A stretch of 64,000 bases of DNA from Tetrapyrgos nigripes (GCA_013368315.1 JAACJM010000105.1:248001-312000), one strand, 5' to 3'; positions 12,608 to 25,126 are shown, counted from the stretch's first letter. Notes: generated from the letters alone by a model not told the origin. Made by a program: numbers and translations.

Positions 12608-14039
12608 ATGGCCATTGAACTCTTGTCTCTTCCTCTCCCTGCAACGGCAGACGCTTCCAAGTTCGCTGACTTCGGAAGGGAAGTCAGAGGTGTTGATCCC
12701 GGATCCTTGACTCCAGAGCAGTTTGAGAAGGTCAAAGATGCATTGTACAAGGTCCGTTCGACGAGCATCGCTTCGAAGCGTTATCTTGAAACTGACTTGC
12801 ATGCTATAGCACGACGCTCTACTCTTCAGAAACGCTAATCTGACTCCAGAGCAGCAATATGCTCTCACCAAGGTGCGTCTCACGCCGTCCATCAACGATA
12901 CGATAACGAACGATCATTTCCTTAGGCTTTTGACCCGAACTCAGAAAGCTACGGCCACGGCAATAACAAGACGGAATCTACCCAGAAATCCATCCTTCAT
13001 CCCGATCTCAAAACTATTCCCGTGTTCCACAAGTGCAGCTTATCGGTAATGGTACCGTCTACAACCACGAAGGTCTCGCAGAAGCCATGCTCAAACACCC
13101 ATCGCACACTACGTTCCACAAGACCCGTGTAACACCTGAAGACGAGGCCAAGGGTATAACGCGATTCTATCGCTGGCATATCGACGCCGCGTTGTATGAT
13201 CTCTCTCCTCCAAAGGTCACCACTCTCTACGGCCTCAAAATCCCATCTGGTCCGACTCAAATTTGTCGTTACGATGACGGCACCGGAGATGAGTTGCCTG
13301 TGCCTCTGGGCACAACGGCGTTTGTCAGCGGAAAGACGATGTTTGATATATTGCCCAAGGAGTTGAAGAGTCTGGCTGTGAGGACCAAGGTCAAATACGC
13401 GCCTCATCCTTACGTATGGATGGCCCCAAGCCGAGCAATGCCAACTGGGCTTGGGATTGAGACGGAAGGATTGGAGTTGCCGCTTGATCAGTTGCCGCCT
13501 TGGGAAGAGAATAAAAGGAAGGTGTTGCCTGTGGTGAGTCCTTTTTCGTCTTTTGATTAATAAATCCAGTATGAATACCCACTCTTTTCATCAGATTTGG
13601 AAAAATCCTGTAACTGGCAACCTCCACTTCCAAGTTCATCCTTGTGGTGCTGCAGAACTCATCGTCGACCCTCTTCCTGAAGGCGCCAGCCGGGAAGGTG
13701 CTCTGTACCCTGATGGTGCAAACATCACCGATTTGAAGGAAGTCAGAGATTTGTTGTACAAGATGCAGAGGCCTGCTATTGCTCCTTCTGTGAGTTCATC
13801 ATTGCCTCTGCTTTCTACGTGTCTCAGCCCGAAAACTGACTGTGACTCCAATTTTCAAGCTCGTCTACCCACACGACTGGCACGAGAAAGATCTCGTTCT
13901 TTTCCACAACAGAGGTGTCTTGCACTCTGTTGTTGGTGCATTCACGAAGGACCAAGTCAGAGCTTTCCATCAATGCAACCTTGCGGCGTCTGATGACCCC
14001 GTTGGGCCTACTGTGGAGGACGTGAAGAAGTATGCTTGA
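12608..14039 (+). CDS. Xanthine/2-oxoglutarate dioxygenase-like, apparent frameshift
   Basis: Five exons: 12608-12751, 12810-12872, 12926-13533, 13595-13789, 13860-14039, about 396 codons. The protein reads as a Fe(II)/2-oxoglutarate dioxygenase of the TauD superfamily. The iron site is the HxD pair in YRWHIDAALYD (about H154, D156), with a distal His in FHNRGVLHSV (about H359) and an Arg about 12 residues further (R371) to bind 2-oxoglutarate. The overall look (FRNANLTPEQQYALTKAFDP, SESYGHGN) resembles fungal XanA, which converts xanthine to uric acid with 2-oxoglutarate and O2 in the cytosol. The reading changes frame at about 13018-13021: ILHPDLKTIP is in one phase and RVPQVQLIGNG in the next, as if one C of a C-run is missing. 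The rest is open, so this is either a sequencing error or a very recent mutation. Other TauD-like substrates remain possible. Confidence 0.75.
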
Positions 14040-16183
14040 GTTGCCGCAGCAAGGATAGCACGAAAGTTGGATAGAAGGTATTGATTATAGGGAGGTTTCT
14101 GAAGAGCATACTAGTTGTACATCATCAAAGAATGTAACTTATCTCAATGTCGCAAACGCTTCATGAGAATCCGCTCAAATGTCCTCGGATCTTCTGACAA
14201 TGGATTGATCCCAATACATGTCCGCGACGGCTTGTTCTTCAATGATCACTCCACAGTCATCTTGCGTCATCTCGTGTTACAAACCACCATCTGCTCTCAC
14301 TCAAATCAATGACTAGGCCGCCGACTTCGACTTGAAGCTTGAAGTCTTAGACTGAATGACGGGTACGCCACATCTCGTGTTTTTTTTGGAGTTTGGAAGT
14401 AGGAACTCACACCTGATTGTTGGTTTGAAGAGGCGTTCAACGACGATTAGCTTCCTAGTCATCGATTGAATCAGCTGCAAGGACACAGCATATGCGCTCT
14501 CTCCTCCTTCAGAGTTCGGGGCGGTAAACAAGTTCTAAGGCAAAAACGATCGGTGCTGGTTCACCTTATGCATCTGCCTTTCTGCATTTCAACCACTTTC
14601 ACTCTCTTCCATTCTTTCCATCTCTCACCATGCCGCCTCCCTTCTCCCTTCACACCCAATCGGATCGCTTCCGATAAATTTCCTAACTAACTTTCGGCCT
14701 CGGGATATTGGTTGGCTCTGGGTGTGCTTAGAAATCTGACAATGGCATTTGTTTTCTATGGTTATCCTGACATAGACACGGGCACAATTGGATGCAGATA
14801 TTCGCCATGACATTGGTCGATCCATGCAAGTCATTCGAGCTTTCAACTCAATTCGCGCTCAACCTCGTGGTTCTTGAGAGTCTTTCTATCACCTACTTAC
14901 CAGAGGTCTCTGATGCAGGCCGAGAGAAGACGTACATAGTGTCCGAGATGATTCGGGAATGACTGTCTGAAGAGCTTCTGCCAGTGCAGGCTGCAAAGAA
15001 GAATGGGAAACTGCGACCAATGTCATGGGACAGCAACATATGATGTATATTGAGCCACGGCAAGCATTAGTGGTGAGTGATAGTCGCATCATGAGTAGAA
15101 CCCCACCATGGCAACTTGTGCTAAAGCCTAAAACACCACAGGAACAGGAAGGAACTTGAAGATCATGGCTTTGCAAACGTATTGTAGTGAGTGTGCCTCA
15201 TTTAAGCTTGATTGCATCGGGATGTCATTGTCAGTGCTAAAAGACACCAGGAAGTTGAACAGCAACGCATGAAAATTACAAGCACATGCCCGTGCCGCTT
15301 TCTCATTAGGAACCTTCACCAAGCCGCTTGGATTTGTGGCCGTATCATTTATGGTCGCGAACCTGAGGTCGTGGACAGTGGCGGACTAGCCGATCAGGCT
15401 CAGCTCGTTGTGGTCATATTATAGTGCGATCACGACACCGACACGATGCTTGCCTGCAAACCATGGCCCATAGTAAACATAAATTTCTGAGCGGAATTTT
15501 GGATGCCAATGAAGGCGTGTGTTTTGGTACTGGACCGATCAAGTGCGTTTCGATTTTTTGTTCTCTCCGTGCGCTATGTAACTACGGTAGGCGAGCTGGA
15601 TTTCTAGTGCGAATGTATGCGCAACCAGGCCCCCGCCTCGTCAGGGCCGCGCGATGGTCATGCACGATATTCGTGCTAAGCATCTTTGCGATGCTTTGCC
15701 CCTGACCATATGCAAGTATAGCTTCTTAGCCTTCTGTTGGTGACGGTATTGCAATCTAGTGACCTCTCCTGTCCATCTGTGGATTCATATGTAGCAATGT
15801 GCCAGCAAGATTCATCATTCCACATAGCCAGAATGCAAAGGGCATCGACATTACATACTGTAGATAGATAGATAGGATACACCGCTCTTTGGAATGTACC
15901 GCATCGATACGGTAATGCCTCTCAGGCAAATACAGTACATTTGCGTTGGCCAAAGCTCTATATCAGCATGTGAGTCGTTAGGCTGTTGGAGACTTGCTTC
16001 TACATTTTCGAAGCACGAGGAACTGAACACGAATTATGTGAAGAGGGAAAGAGCAAGTGTCATAAGAGCTCACTAAAGAGCTGAAGAATTAAGAACAAAT
16101 TAAGAATAACGGTGGGCATCCCGGCGGCAGAAGCGATACCAATAAGGGATATAACCTGCCTCTCAGGCTGAACATGCTTCATC
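14040..16183. other. Long intergenic stretch, nothing recognised
   Basis: About 2.1 kb with only short frames. Parts of the + strand between 14750 and 15200 look weakly protein-like but have in-frame stops, no family motif and no convincing splice chain. No repeats or inverted ends were noticed. Confidence 0.5.
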
Positions 16184-17997
16184 ATGGATTTCCTTCCCAT
16201 ATCCCCCCTCTCTCAGTTTCTGCACACCAACTACTCTGCCACCGAGCAGGACATCTCTACAATCACCAATGTCCTTTGTAAACCACTCGAGACGCTTGCC
16301 CAGCTGAACATCGAGCTGGAACGCATCGACCGTGAACGTCATGCGATCAAGAACTTCATTGACGCCCACAATGCTTTGCTGGCACCAGGTGTGTGGCCAG
16401 TTGTCTGAGAGAGCCACCAAACTTACATTTTTCTCTCAAAGTCCGGAAAGTTCCCGACGACACACTTTCAGAAATATTTATACGCTGTCTTCCGGAAGAC
16501 TACAACGCGACACGTTCTTTGTCGGAAGCGCCATTATTACTCGGCCAGGTTTGTTAGGAACGACTGTCTTTTCTATTTCAGGCTGACAGGAGACTGCAGG
16601 TTTGCAGGAGATGGAGACGTGTTTCGTTGTCTACTCCGGACCTCTGGACTTCACTTCATATAGTCATTCCGACTAATGCAGATATGAATCTCCTTTGTTC
16701 CATCATCGAAAGCCGGAGGAAAGGCGTGGAAGCTTGGTTAGGACGGTCTGGCGTACTTCCATTGTCTCTGTCCATCTATTCCCAACATTGCTCTGGGTAC
16801 GGCCGTAATGTTAACGTCCTGGGTTGTATCCGACGTTTCATGGAGTCCATAACTCAATTTTCATCTCGTTGGAAGAAGGTGGAGCTCAGACTCAGCGACG
16901 AGTGCTTTGGAATCTTCCGAGAGTCTATGGGTTCGGCATGGGATGGGGAAAGTCTTCCGCTGCTGGACGTGGTGAAGTTGGACCTTGTCGACAGGCTTCA
17001 GGTCGGGATGTCAGAGCATTTGAAGAGGGCAGAACTGGAATTCATCTCGAAATTCGGAGACGCCGTGAAATTGACCTCGATGTCACTCATTAATACGGCA
17101 TACTGCACCCATGACTTGCGTCTTCCACTCAGCAGTCTATCCAAGCTCGACATCAATCCTGCTGGCCAGCTACATCTCACGAATGACGAAGCTCTTCAGC
17201 TGCTTTCACAGTGCACAAATGTGCAATACTGCAGGCTACCCAAAGTCCTCATGATAACCCGGTCCACGTCTACCGTGGTCCTACCACGCCTTCAGAACTT
17301 CCACACCCGTATCAAAGCCTCTTCAAACTACCCACCAGAGCCAGCGACTTCCTCTGATCCTAACCAGATCCGATACCACACAATCCTGGACTGTATCACT
17401 GCCCCTGCTTTGCAAACTTTGACCGTAGAGTTTGAAAGCTATTCGACGTCTCGTCTCTTGACCCAAGTCCCTTTCATATCTCTGCTTGGACCTGGTCATC
17501 AGATCAGGCAACTCGACATCAACATGAATCTCAGTACCAAGGGCATGTTGGAATGTCTTGCACTCTCACCCGAGCTGACCGACCTTCGTATGCGCTTTGG
17601 CGTCAATGCGTTGGACACCTGTACGAATATCGTCACAGAACTCATTCCCTCTGTTAATGCGGATATAAACCCTTTATGCCCTTCCCTACGCCGGCTCTTC
17701 ATCTGGAAAAACCGCGCAGACAACGTCGTCAATGATGAGCTATTGTTAAAACTTGCTCGTTTAAGGACGAATCCAGAAGTTGTTGCAAAGGGCATCGCGT
17801 TTTTGGAGGTTCTGCATGCTAGACTTGATCGTCACAAGCAGATAGCCGACTTGGACGAGCAGGTGGACGAGCTGAGACGGAGGAATATAGATCTTGTCCT
17901 TACGCATCTCGAAGATGGAAAGGATAATTCTTGGTTGGGACAGGTGCAGAGAGAACGGCCTTCTGCGACTACTGGCGATGTTTTCTGGGCTCATTAG
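16184..17997 (+). CDS. F-box protein
   Basis: Exons 16184-16388, 16442-16548 and 16582-17997 join in phase to 575 codons. An N-terminal coiled coil (about residues 35-65, LNIELERIDRERHAIKNF) is followed by an F-box-like segment with the core VRKVPDDTLSEIFIRCLP (about 69-86) and then ADRRLQVCRRWRRVSLSTPD. This order is typical of agaricomycete F-box proteins. The remainder has leucine-spaced strands (LPLSLSIYS, LPLLDVVKLDLV, LSSLSKLDINPAG, CPSLRRLFIW) consistent with an irregular leucine-rich-repeat substrate domain, and a short C-terminal coiled coil. It presumably acts as a substrate receptor of an SCF ubiquitin ligase; its target is unknown. It is the intact counterpart in style of the relic at 7.6-8.2 kb. 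Confidence 0.85.
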
Positions 17998-18753
17998 TTC
18001 TCTTCACTCCATCCTCGTCTCAAACTCGTCTTTTTCCTCTTCCGTTCCCCATTGGTGATTATTCAAATGACGTCACCTTCGGTTTTACTTTCTATCCATC
18101 GTAACTCTGCGTTGGGATCCCCGAGCTGATTCCAGATCCGTTTCCTGTGGGCATTCTTTGAATGAATGGTTCTCTCTCTTACCCGAGTCCTTGTCAAGGT
18201 GTCATACATGTCCATTGCTCATATCATTACTTTCATGCTATCTATATCCACTATGATAAACACCCTTGAAGCTTGAAGCTTTATGCTCCGTTTCTGCTCA
18301 TCTATCCTTTTCTTCGATTTTTTGGTTTCTTTTCTTCCTTTTTTCCGTGTACTATCTCAGTTCAACCTGTGTACATCGCTATCTTTCCCAGTTCATCAAC
18401 TTCATGTACCAATAGGCTGGCGTAGGATATGTAATACATATACCGTATATAATTTTCGTTTCCAACCACAACTTGCGCAAAATTCTGAGTCGAGTGCTTG
18501 GACGCGTCCTTGAGAAACATGATTTTGGCAACGTTTTCATTCGCGACTACCATGTCGAGCGATCCTCAGTCACATGCAGCTGCAAAGCAGCTCCTCACTA
18601 CCTCTTCTCGAAATATGTGTATGTACGTGACAAGTACGTGGTCAAATGAAGTGGTAGATATCTTACGCTGACCTTGGTATCCAGGATCCTTCCCGCAGCC
18701 TTCCCACAGCAGCGCATACATAGTCAACCAGCTACGCTGAGAGCCTAGGCCTC
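17998..18753. other. Intergenic
   Basis: 3' flank of the F-box gene and 5' flank of the next gene. No coding signal, repeat or RNA gene noticed. Confidence 0.5.
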
Positions 18754-20207
18754 ATGCGTTACATCTCGTTCATCTTCATCGTTTTGGGAATTTCACGAGT
18801 CGGCCAATGTCGATCGGAATTGGACGAATTGGACTATCCTCAGTGTGCAAGAGTGCCAGAGACTACCTCCGATCCGGACGCTTCAGCTCGCCTGTCTCGA
18901 AAGCTGGCCGATAACCTTATCCATTTTGCTCAGAAGCACTCGTTTCCTGTTCCAACCTTTTCATCATCAGCCAATAGTGCACTTCCCTCTGGAGTCTTCA
19001 TTGCGACAAACTTCCCTGCCACGGTCGACCTAGCGGAATTTTTGGAAAACAATGCCACTAGCGCTCTGAACATCACTCATCTTCTACTATCCGACTCCAG
19101 CGCCGAGGATCTCATCAAGAATCGAGGGTTTGTCGATGTGGAGAAGTTTCAGAAGCCCGGTGAGGTCATTTGGCGGAGAAATGATGACGATGTGACAGAC
19201 GAGGAAGAGGACGCACGGTCGTTTAATCGCAAACTGTTGCGAAGATACAGACCTCTGGCCAAGGACCACCTCATTGTTGTTAATCGGATTCTCAAACGCG
19301 TCGCACCTACCTTGGAAGTGTTCTCGTATTTGGTGTATACACCGGATGAGTGGAGAGAAGTGAACGAAGATGTTGATTATTATGATGATTATAGCTTTAG
19401 CCTAAGGATGGCTCACAAAAAAGACGACGTAGAGGATGGCCTCTTCACTCTCGAGTTCCCTCGCCTTCGCGAGCTCACTTTGCGGAATAAAAAGCCTTGG
19501 TCTGATTTTTCACATCGACACAGCTGGGTAATTGAAGAGGGAGCAGATCCCGACTCGGGCTACACTGTTCCTCATTTTCCCTCTCTCACTCATCTTCATG
19601 CATCATATTCTTTATATCCTATCCGGCCACCTTCGTTGGCATTCCTCAAACGGAGCTTTCTATCACTATCCCATGTTCGATTGACCGGAACCTCCCAACC
19701 ACTCGAGCTGCAGGAGAAGCGTGAGCCTTACCGAGGTTGGACTCTAGAGATGTGGAATAGGGTGAAAACCAGATGGAGTCCACCCCCTCCTCAGCCAAAG
19801 TATGTTTCTATACACTCGGTCTTATTGACGTTTCTGACTCTGACTCTGACTTGATCAGTCCAATACCATCAAATTTGACATTTATCTTCAATCCATATTA
19901 TGATGCATCCATCAACGATGACGATGAGGATGACCTTGGATGCGGGACGAACCGAGTCAGGTATGGACTCTGGCTGGAGCGATTGGGAAAACTTGCATCA
20001 AAATTTCCATCCAGCTTCCAGCTCATCTGGCCCAATAAGGAGGATTACCAGAAATATGGGGAGAAACAAGGATTGTTCCCACCGGATCGTGCGTTGAGAG
20101 ACTTTGAGGAACGTTTGGTACACACGGATGATGATATGGAAAAAGGTGAATGGAGGGTGCCACAAGAACGGCCTTGGGAGTCTCCGGATGGATGGCAATG
20201 GCCTTGA
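18754..20207 (+). CDS. Hypothetical protein, possible signal peptide
   Basis: Two exons, 18754-19799 and 19859-20207, join in phase (intron donor GTATGT, acceptor ATCAG) to 464 codons. The first 19 residues (MRYISFIFIVLGISRVGQC) look like a signal peptide or anchor. The body has an acidic patch (DDDVTDEEEDA, about 148-158), the segment LKRVAPTLEVFSYLVYTPDEW and the segment FPSLTHLHASYSLYPIRPPS, which read like the strand-turn units of F-box/LRR-type basidiomycete proteins, but no F-box is present. The C-terminal exon is Asp-, Trp- and Pro-rich. I do not recognise a function. If the signal peptide is real the protein is secretory; an alternative is that it is a cytosolic LRR-like protein and the hydrophobic start is incidental. 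Confidence 0.7.
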
Positions 20208-20533
20208 GATTCTTTTGGGTTCCTTTTTGACGTCAGAGGTTTGGTAGGCAGGAATCTTGTCTTGTATCAACTATTCATGATAATACAAAAATCCCGGTTG
20301 AAGTCGGTTTTGTGAGATCTCAAGACATCTCCATCAACGATGTCACTGACGAAACACTATAAGATCAGCAGCGCTCCACGTCTGTATATGTACTAAGTAT
20401 TGGTTCTCTTCGTCCCATTCGGACTTGACCTCAGCAATTCATCCCGGATCATTTATTAATACCAGCTACCCTCTACCAGTTTTACCCACATACGTTCTAC
20501 ACCCGTTACGTACTTATTCTTCCAAAGGCAACA

Positions 20534-21625
20534 ATGCGCAGATTCACTCGTATGATTGCGTCTCTCGTTGACTGTGGGAAGAAGTACTGACTGACAGTGA
20601 TGTCATAAACAGGTCCTCAAAATCCAGACTTCCAAGCCCGTTTTCCCAGTGACTTAGATGTATCACAATATGAACAACTAGACAGACAACGACCGCGACG
20701 TTGTGGTATTCTATTTCATTCTATGCCAGTAATCCAATCCCCTTATTCTGTTTCTATAGAAACCCAGCATGAACAGGACGAGGTCGACGACGAAGCACGA
20801 CAGAAGGCAATGAAAGATTTGGTTCAATCATGGATGGACAGGCTACAACTTATCAGTTTAATTGTGCGTTGTTTACGACCCCTCAATCTAGCTCTATTCT
20901 CATCAGTCTGTCACTAGACCACTTTCCTAGCTTCAGTCGAAGCAGGCTTGCTACAGGTCACAAACGGTGGTGACGACAATGATTCGATTGCAGATCAAGT
21001 AGCCAACGCTACTCTCCTGAGTGCACTCGTTCTCCATCTCCATGCGTCATTCATTTCGTTTCTCGCATCATTCTTCCTGGTCAATTTCAAAGTCAAAGAA
21101 GCCAAACGCGAAGAAGCCAAGGTCGAAGCCTCAGGGAACCCAAATGGCGTATCCAGTGGTGTGGGGACGCGTCCTTCAAGTAAAGGTTCAGTCCTTATCG
21201 ATATGGCAGCGAAACATCTCACACAGTCGCCCACCACTGCATCGCCAAGAGGTTCTACGAGTCGCTCCGATACGACCTGGTCTAACCAAGAACACAATGA
21301 AAAGAAAGCTCAGCATCCAGGAGCTTCCGAGACAATGCAGTCAAAAATTTGGTCTGCGAATCCTCGTCTCGTGCAAGTTGGGCCCTACAACCGTACACCA
21401 CCGATCGTGCTTCTGAGCCGATGCCATTCTCTCTGCATTCTCTTCGCTACCATAGGCTTCGTCCTTACGATGATAGGCATTGTGGTGTACTCATGGGCCC
21501 AGCAGAGTAAGGCTGTCGGGGCTGTGACATCAGGGTTTCTAGGATTGTGTTTACTTTCGGGTTTGGCGATTGCGCGTACTAGTAGGGAGCATAGGGGACA
21601 TGGGGATGTTTTCACTTATGAGTAA
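20534..21625 (+). CDS. Predicted multi-pass membrane protein, unknown function
   Basis: Three exons: 20534-20549 (only 16 nt), 20613-20863 and 20918-21625, 324 codons. The N-terminal third is hydrophilic and acidic, followed by the conserved-looking segment LVQSWMDRLQLISLITTFLASVEAGLL. Hydrophobic helices are seen at about residues 90-105, about 120-150 (LSALVLHLHASFISFLASFF), and two near the C-terminus (CILFATIGFVLTMIGIVVYS and SGFLGLCLLSGLAIA). Between them lies a Ser/Lys-rich loop of about 90 residues. The pattern matches a group of uncharacterised basidiomycete transmembrane proteins. The first exon was assigned because an ATG with a GTATGA donor gives an open phase with exon 2; it is the least certain part. 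A donor-like GTAAGT overlaps the stop, so a further 3' exon cannot be excluded. Confidence 0.72.
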
Positions 21626-21880
21626 GTTATCTGTGGCTAGTAAATGTTTAGATGCGATGACCGCCACAGCCATCATTGAACTTCGTTTACTTGCAGTCGA
21701 CTACACAGGTATTCCAGTAACACTGATAGTACATTCGTCGTTTTCCTCTTGGAGGTTCATAATCTTTGCATATTAATAAGCTAGCCCGCTAGCTTGAGTC
21801 TGCCTAGGGACACCAATCTTTGCACGACAGCAAGACCTACACAAGCCGCTCGCCATCAGAATACATCTGGTGGTCGTTCC

Positions 21881-23337
21881 CTAAATGTCGGTGAAGCTTG
21901 GTCTGCCGTCTGAACTGCTATCTCTCCTCCGCTGCTGCCGTTTGACCTCGGGTACTACTGTTGGGACGGAACTCTCTTCTTGAATATGCGAAGACTTCCC
22001 GTGAGCGGCAAAGACCATTTGATGCTCTTGTCTCGTTGAAGAAACTGGCATGTCGACTGCGCTAAATATGTCGAGAGATATGGTCGACGCATTGGCTACA
22101 CGCTGCTGGTAGGTCACAGCCAATATGACGAGGGTTAGATATATGCCCTATAGATTGACACGTTGTCAGACAGTTTTTCAACTCTGGCTTGCGGCACGGA
22201 CACACCTCAAGCTGGGGTAAAATGCACTCTAACAGTTCATGCGCCAAGATACCCAACACCCTTAATGCGCTCAACATCGCAATGATCTGTTAGAAACCAA
22301 AACTTGAGCAGGGAGCCTCCAGATCATGTACAGTGGCTGAAGACGCACCCAATAGAAGATAAAGAGAATTCCTGACTCAAGTATAATGACCAAAATTTTC
22401 TCCGACATCGAAGCACCGGATATCCTCGTAGCACTAGCAAGCTCTGACCACCAGGCTCGGTGTTGCCTATATGATGATGTCGAGTGTTCAGAGCATTTGC
22501 AAGAATCAATGAAAGAACACCAAGACTGACCAGACTCGATATGCAACCAGGCTAGTCGCGACCAAGTTTGTCGCCAATAAAGGGAGGAAGAATCCAAGTG
22601 TCCCTAAACCTTCCCGCTCCTCGTGAGTACGAGGAACTTCTCTGATGGAAATAACCACGTCGATTATGGTTGCGACTGAGACATATCTTCACAACTTTGA
22701 AAGGACAACGTAAACAATCATAAGACTCACCAAAGCTACCAATCATGCAGAAGGCAAGGGAAGCTCGAACAGTCATATTTTGGGAATACAACACCCAAGC
22801 CCGCCATACAACAATAGCGTCACCGAGAATATACTATAAACACTAATTAGTATGACCCATCGAGGTATAACAGGGGAAAACAGACGTTGATATTACCAAA
22901 ACATGTAAGGACTATGTACAATCGGTCAAAATCTGCAGTCGTTGGAGGGTTAGGCTTGGTAGTCTGCAGAAGGTCGATGCCCATGATGAAGAACGAGATA
23001 TACACCATGCCAACAATAGTTGCATTGATGAACATGAACCACACAACCGCTAGAAGGACTCTACGCCCCTTCGAGTTGCGAAGGCCTTGATCACTATGAT
23101 AGAAGCAAAACGTGTATACGGTTAAGCAACAAGCTTTTCGTGCAACGAATAGCACATACATTATGGTGTATGTGGTTATGAGGACTAGGATTGTATATGC
23201 TCCTACGAAACTTTCTCTGAGTACCGCCCACTTTTTTGGTAGGGAAAAGATGGCTTACCATAGGCTGCGACGCCAGCTGCGGTCTCAGCAAAGCGCATTT
23301 TCACTTGGGAGAACTGTTCGTCGTTGACGAGAGACAT
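21881..23337 (-). CDS. Six-helix membrane protein, copy 1
   Basis: Eight exons on the minus strand: 23337-23259, 23202-23160, 23093-22886, 22833-22731, 22675-22531, 22466-22349, 22286-22206, 22147-21881; 347 codons, fully open. Hydrophobic helices occur at GAYTILVLITTYTI, RRVLLAVVWFMFINATIVGM, RAWVLYSQNMTVRASLAFCM, FFLPLLATNLVATSLVAY, ILVIILESGILFIFYW and YLTLVILAVTYQQ; the C-terminal about 60 residues are hydrophilic and Ser/Gln/Arg-rich. The order and the WRAWVLY and ILESGILF motifs match a large uncharacterised family of basidiomycete membrane proteins with receptor-like topology. Function unknown. Exon 2 uses a canonical GTATGT donor, unlike copies 2 and 3. The protein starts at an ATG directly next to a 100-bp direct repeat and lacks the 13 N-terminal residues of copy 2. 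Confidence 0.78.
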
Positions 23338-23340
23338 GAC

Positions 23341-23540
23341 ACTGATGCTTCGAATGCCTCAAACAGACGCTTTTATGACATTCGCTCCAGAACTTGCAGC
23401 CACCAGGGCTCCACTACGGCAGAATGCCGATCAAGTTTTCACTGATGCTTCGAATGCCTCAAACAGACGCTTTTATGGCATTCGTCCCGCAACTTGCAAC
23501 CGCCAGAGCTCCCCTGCGGGAGAATGCTGAGGCTTGTGAC
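23341..23540. repeat. 100-bp tandem duplication
   Basis: Two diverged copies with a 100-bp period, 23341-23440 and 23441-about 23531, both starting ACTGATGCTTCGAATGCCTC. The array abuts the start codon of membrane-protein copy 1 on the other strand, so it lies in that gene's 5' leader. Confidence 0.85.
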
Positions 23541-23947
23541 CATCAGCTTTTCACAACTCGGTTCCAGTTAACGTGTGGTCAACGAAAAGAAACCGGTTGC
23601 GGAGGATATTGTTGGATAGGTACGGTGTTCTTGAGCCAAAGGCTTGGGTCGAGCGCTAAGCTTACCTACCTTTCAATTTCTACTGAATATATGTGAAATA
23701 AACTCGGCGGATATTGCGTACGAATGCCACTTTGGACCTAATTCTTGCCCGAAGAAGCAAAAAAAAACGCAAGCAGAGTCGGACTGTTGAAGATATGCTT
23801 TCCGGGATTAGTGTTGTCCGACCAACGCTGGCACAGAATGCTGCTGTAGAGAAAAACAACGCTGATGGAGTCGTTCCCTAGTAGCTCTTCCAATAACGAG
23901 CTACTTGAAGTATCCTTACCACTTCTATAAGAGCGCAAATCTCTTAC

Positions 23948-24003
23948 TATCGTTTTTATTGAGATTTGAATCCTAGAACACAGAAATCTCAATAAAAACG
24001 ATA
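23948..24003. repeat. Perfect 20-bp hairpin
   Basis: Arms at 23948-23967 (TATCGTTTTTATTGAGATTT) and 23984-24003 are perfect reverse complements around a 16-nt loop. It lies in a gene-free stretch; no frame crosses it. It could be the middle of a small inverted-repeat element or a transcribed hairpin. Confidence 0.8.
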
Positions 24004-24374
24004 CAGATGTCAACAGGAATCTCCCTTTGTCTTCGGATGATTGTCTTCGGAAAGCTATGTTTCACCAGGTCCAGAGTCTTCGTATATTTTTCTGAGCGAC
24101 GTCCTCAACTGACAGTCCTTTGTGAGCTAATTGTGCGCGCAGAGACCCCCCTAGTATTGAGGAAGCTCCTCGACATACCCCCATGTTTTCCGTTTTCGGA
24201 AGAAATGTAGGGAACTTCCAGGGAAACTTGACCTTTAAACTTCATCCACCGAGTTCATTTAACAAGAACTTCAGTGGAAAGGAACTAAAATGAGTGCTTA
24301 GTGCTCGATCCCAAGCCTTTGGCTCAAAAACGGTACCTGAGCCTCCATGGACACAGTAATAGGGTGGTGTTTGA

Positions 24375-25126
24375 TATACGTCCAAGGGGGTTCGGATACT
24401 GTGGACCGGTACACTCCGGGGTCGGTCGGTTGGAGGTCCGCAGGCCACTAAAAATTTTTTGATGCGTAATATTTTTGGGCTTCATAGACGTTGAGAAGAG
24501 CAGGATAGTGTGTATAAAATAATTTTACATCCCTTTCTGACAGTTTGAGCAACAAAGATGAAGTAAAGTAAGCTATCATAAGCAGCAGCAGCGAGGATAG
24601 GTCATGTAAGACGGAAAATCAAATATCCTCATTGCCTGGCCGTCCACTCCATCAGTGTACTCAGAAAAAAAAAACAGTAATGATTGACTCGGATGAGAAA
24701 TCCCAGCGTACCAAAAGGCCCAGAGTGATGGAAGGTAGTGATATCTTCGTGTGTGTGTGCGGGGTGGTTGTCCAAGATGGAGAGAAGTCGACCGACGTTG
24801 CAGCTGGTTGCAGCAACTGAGCAAAATGGGTGAGTACTATTACTGCCATTTTTGTGTCAGGAAACTCACCTTTGCGTTCCCAAATCATAGTACCATTGTA
24901 TATGTGTGCAGCTGGATGAGTTTGTGCTGTCTGGCTGGCTGTGCGAGGTTTGCGAGGCAGAGAGAGGTCGGTCTCAGAAACGAGGAAGGCGAAATTGATG
25001 ACGCGTATATTACATAAGCTACCTTTTATGGAAGGTCGGTCGGTCGGTTGGTCTGCTCAAGGTCCTTAAAAATTTTTTCGAGGTTGTGTAATAAAATAAA
25101 ATTTTCGGACCCCCTTGTATACGTCG
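24375..25126. mobile_element. Candidate 750-bp inverted-repeat element
   Basis: The left end (24375-24396) and right end (25105-25126) are imperfect inverted repeats sharing CAAGGGGGT(T)CGGA next to TACGT. Just inside each end is a GGTCGGTCGG array followed by AAAAATTTTTT. The interior has no transposase-like frame. No clear target-site duplication was found. Candidate non-autonomous DNA element. Confidence 0.4.

Noticed and set aside
23341..23540. CRISPR-like direct repeat
   Set aside because: Only two long adjacent copies without spacers in a eukaryotic genome; a simple tandem duplication.
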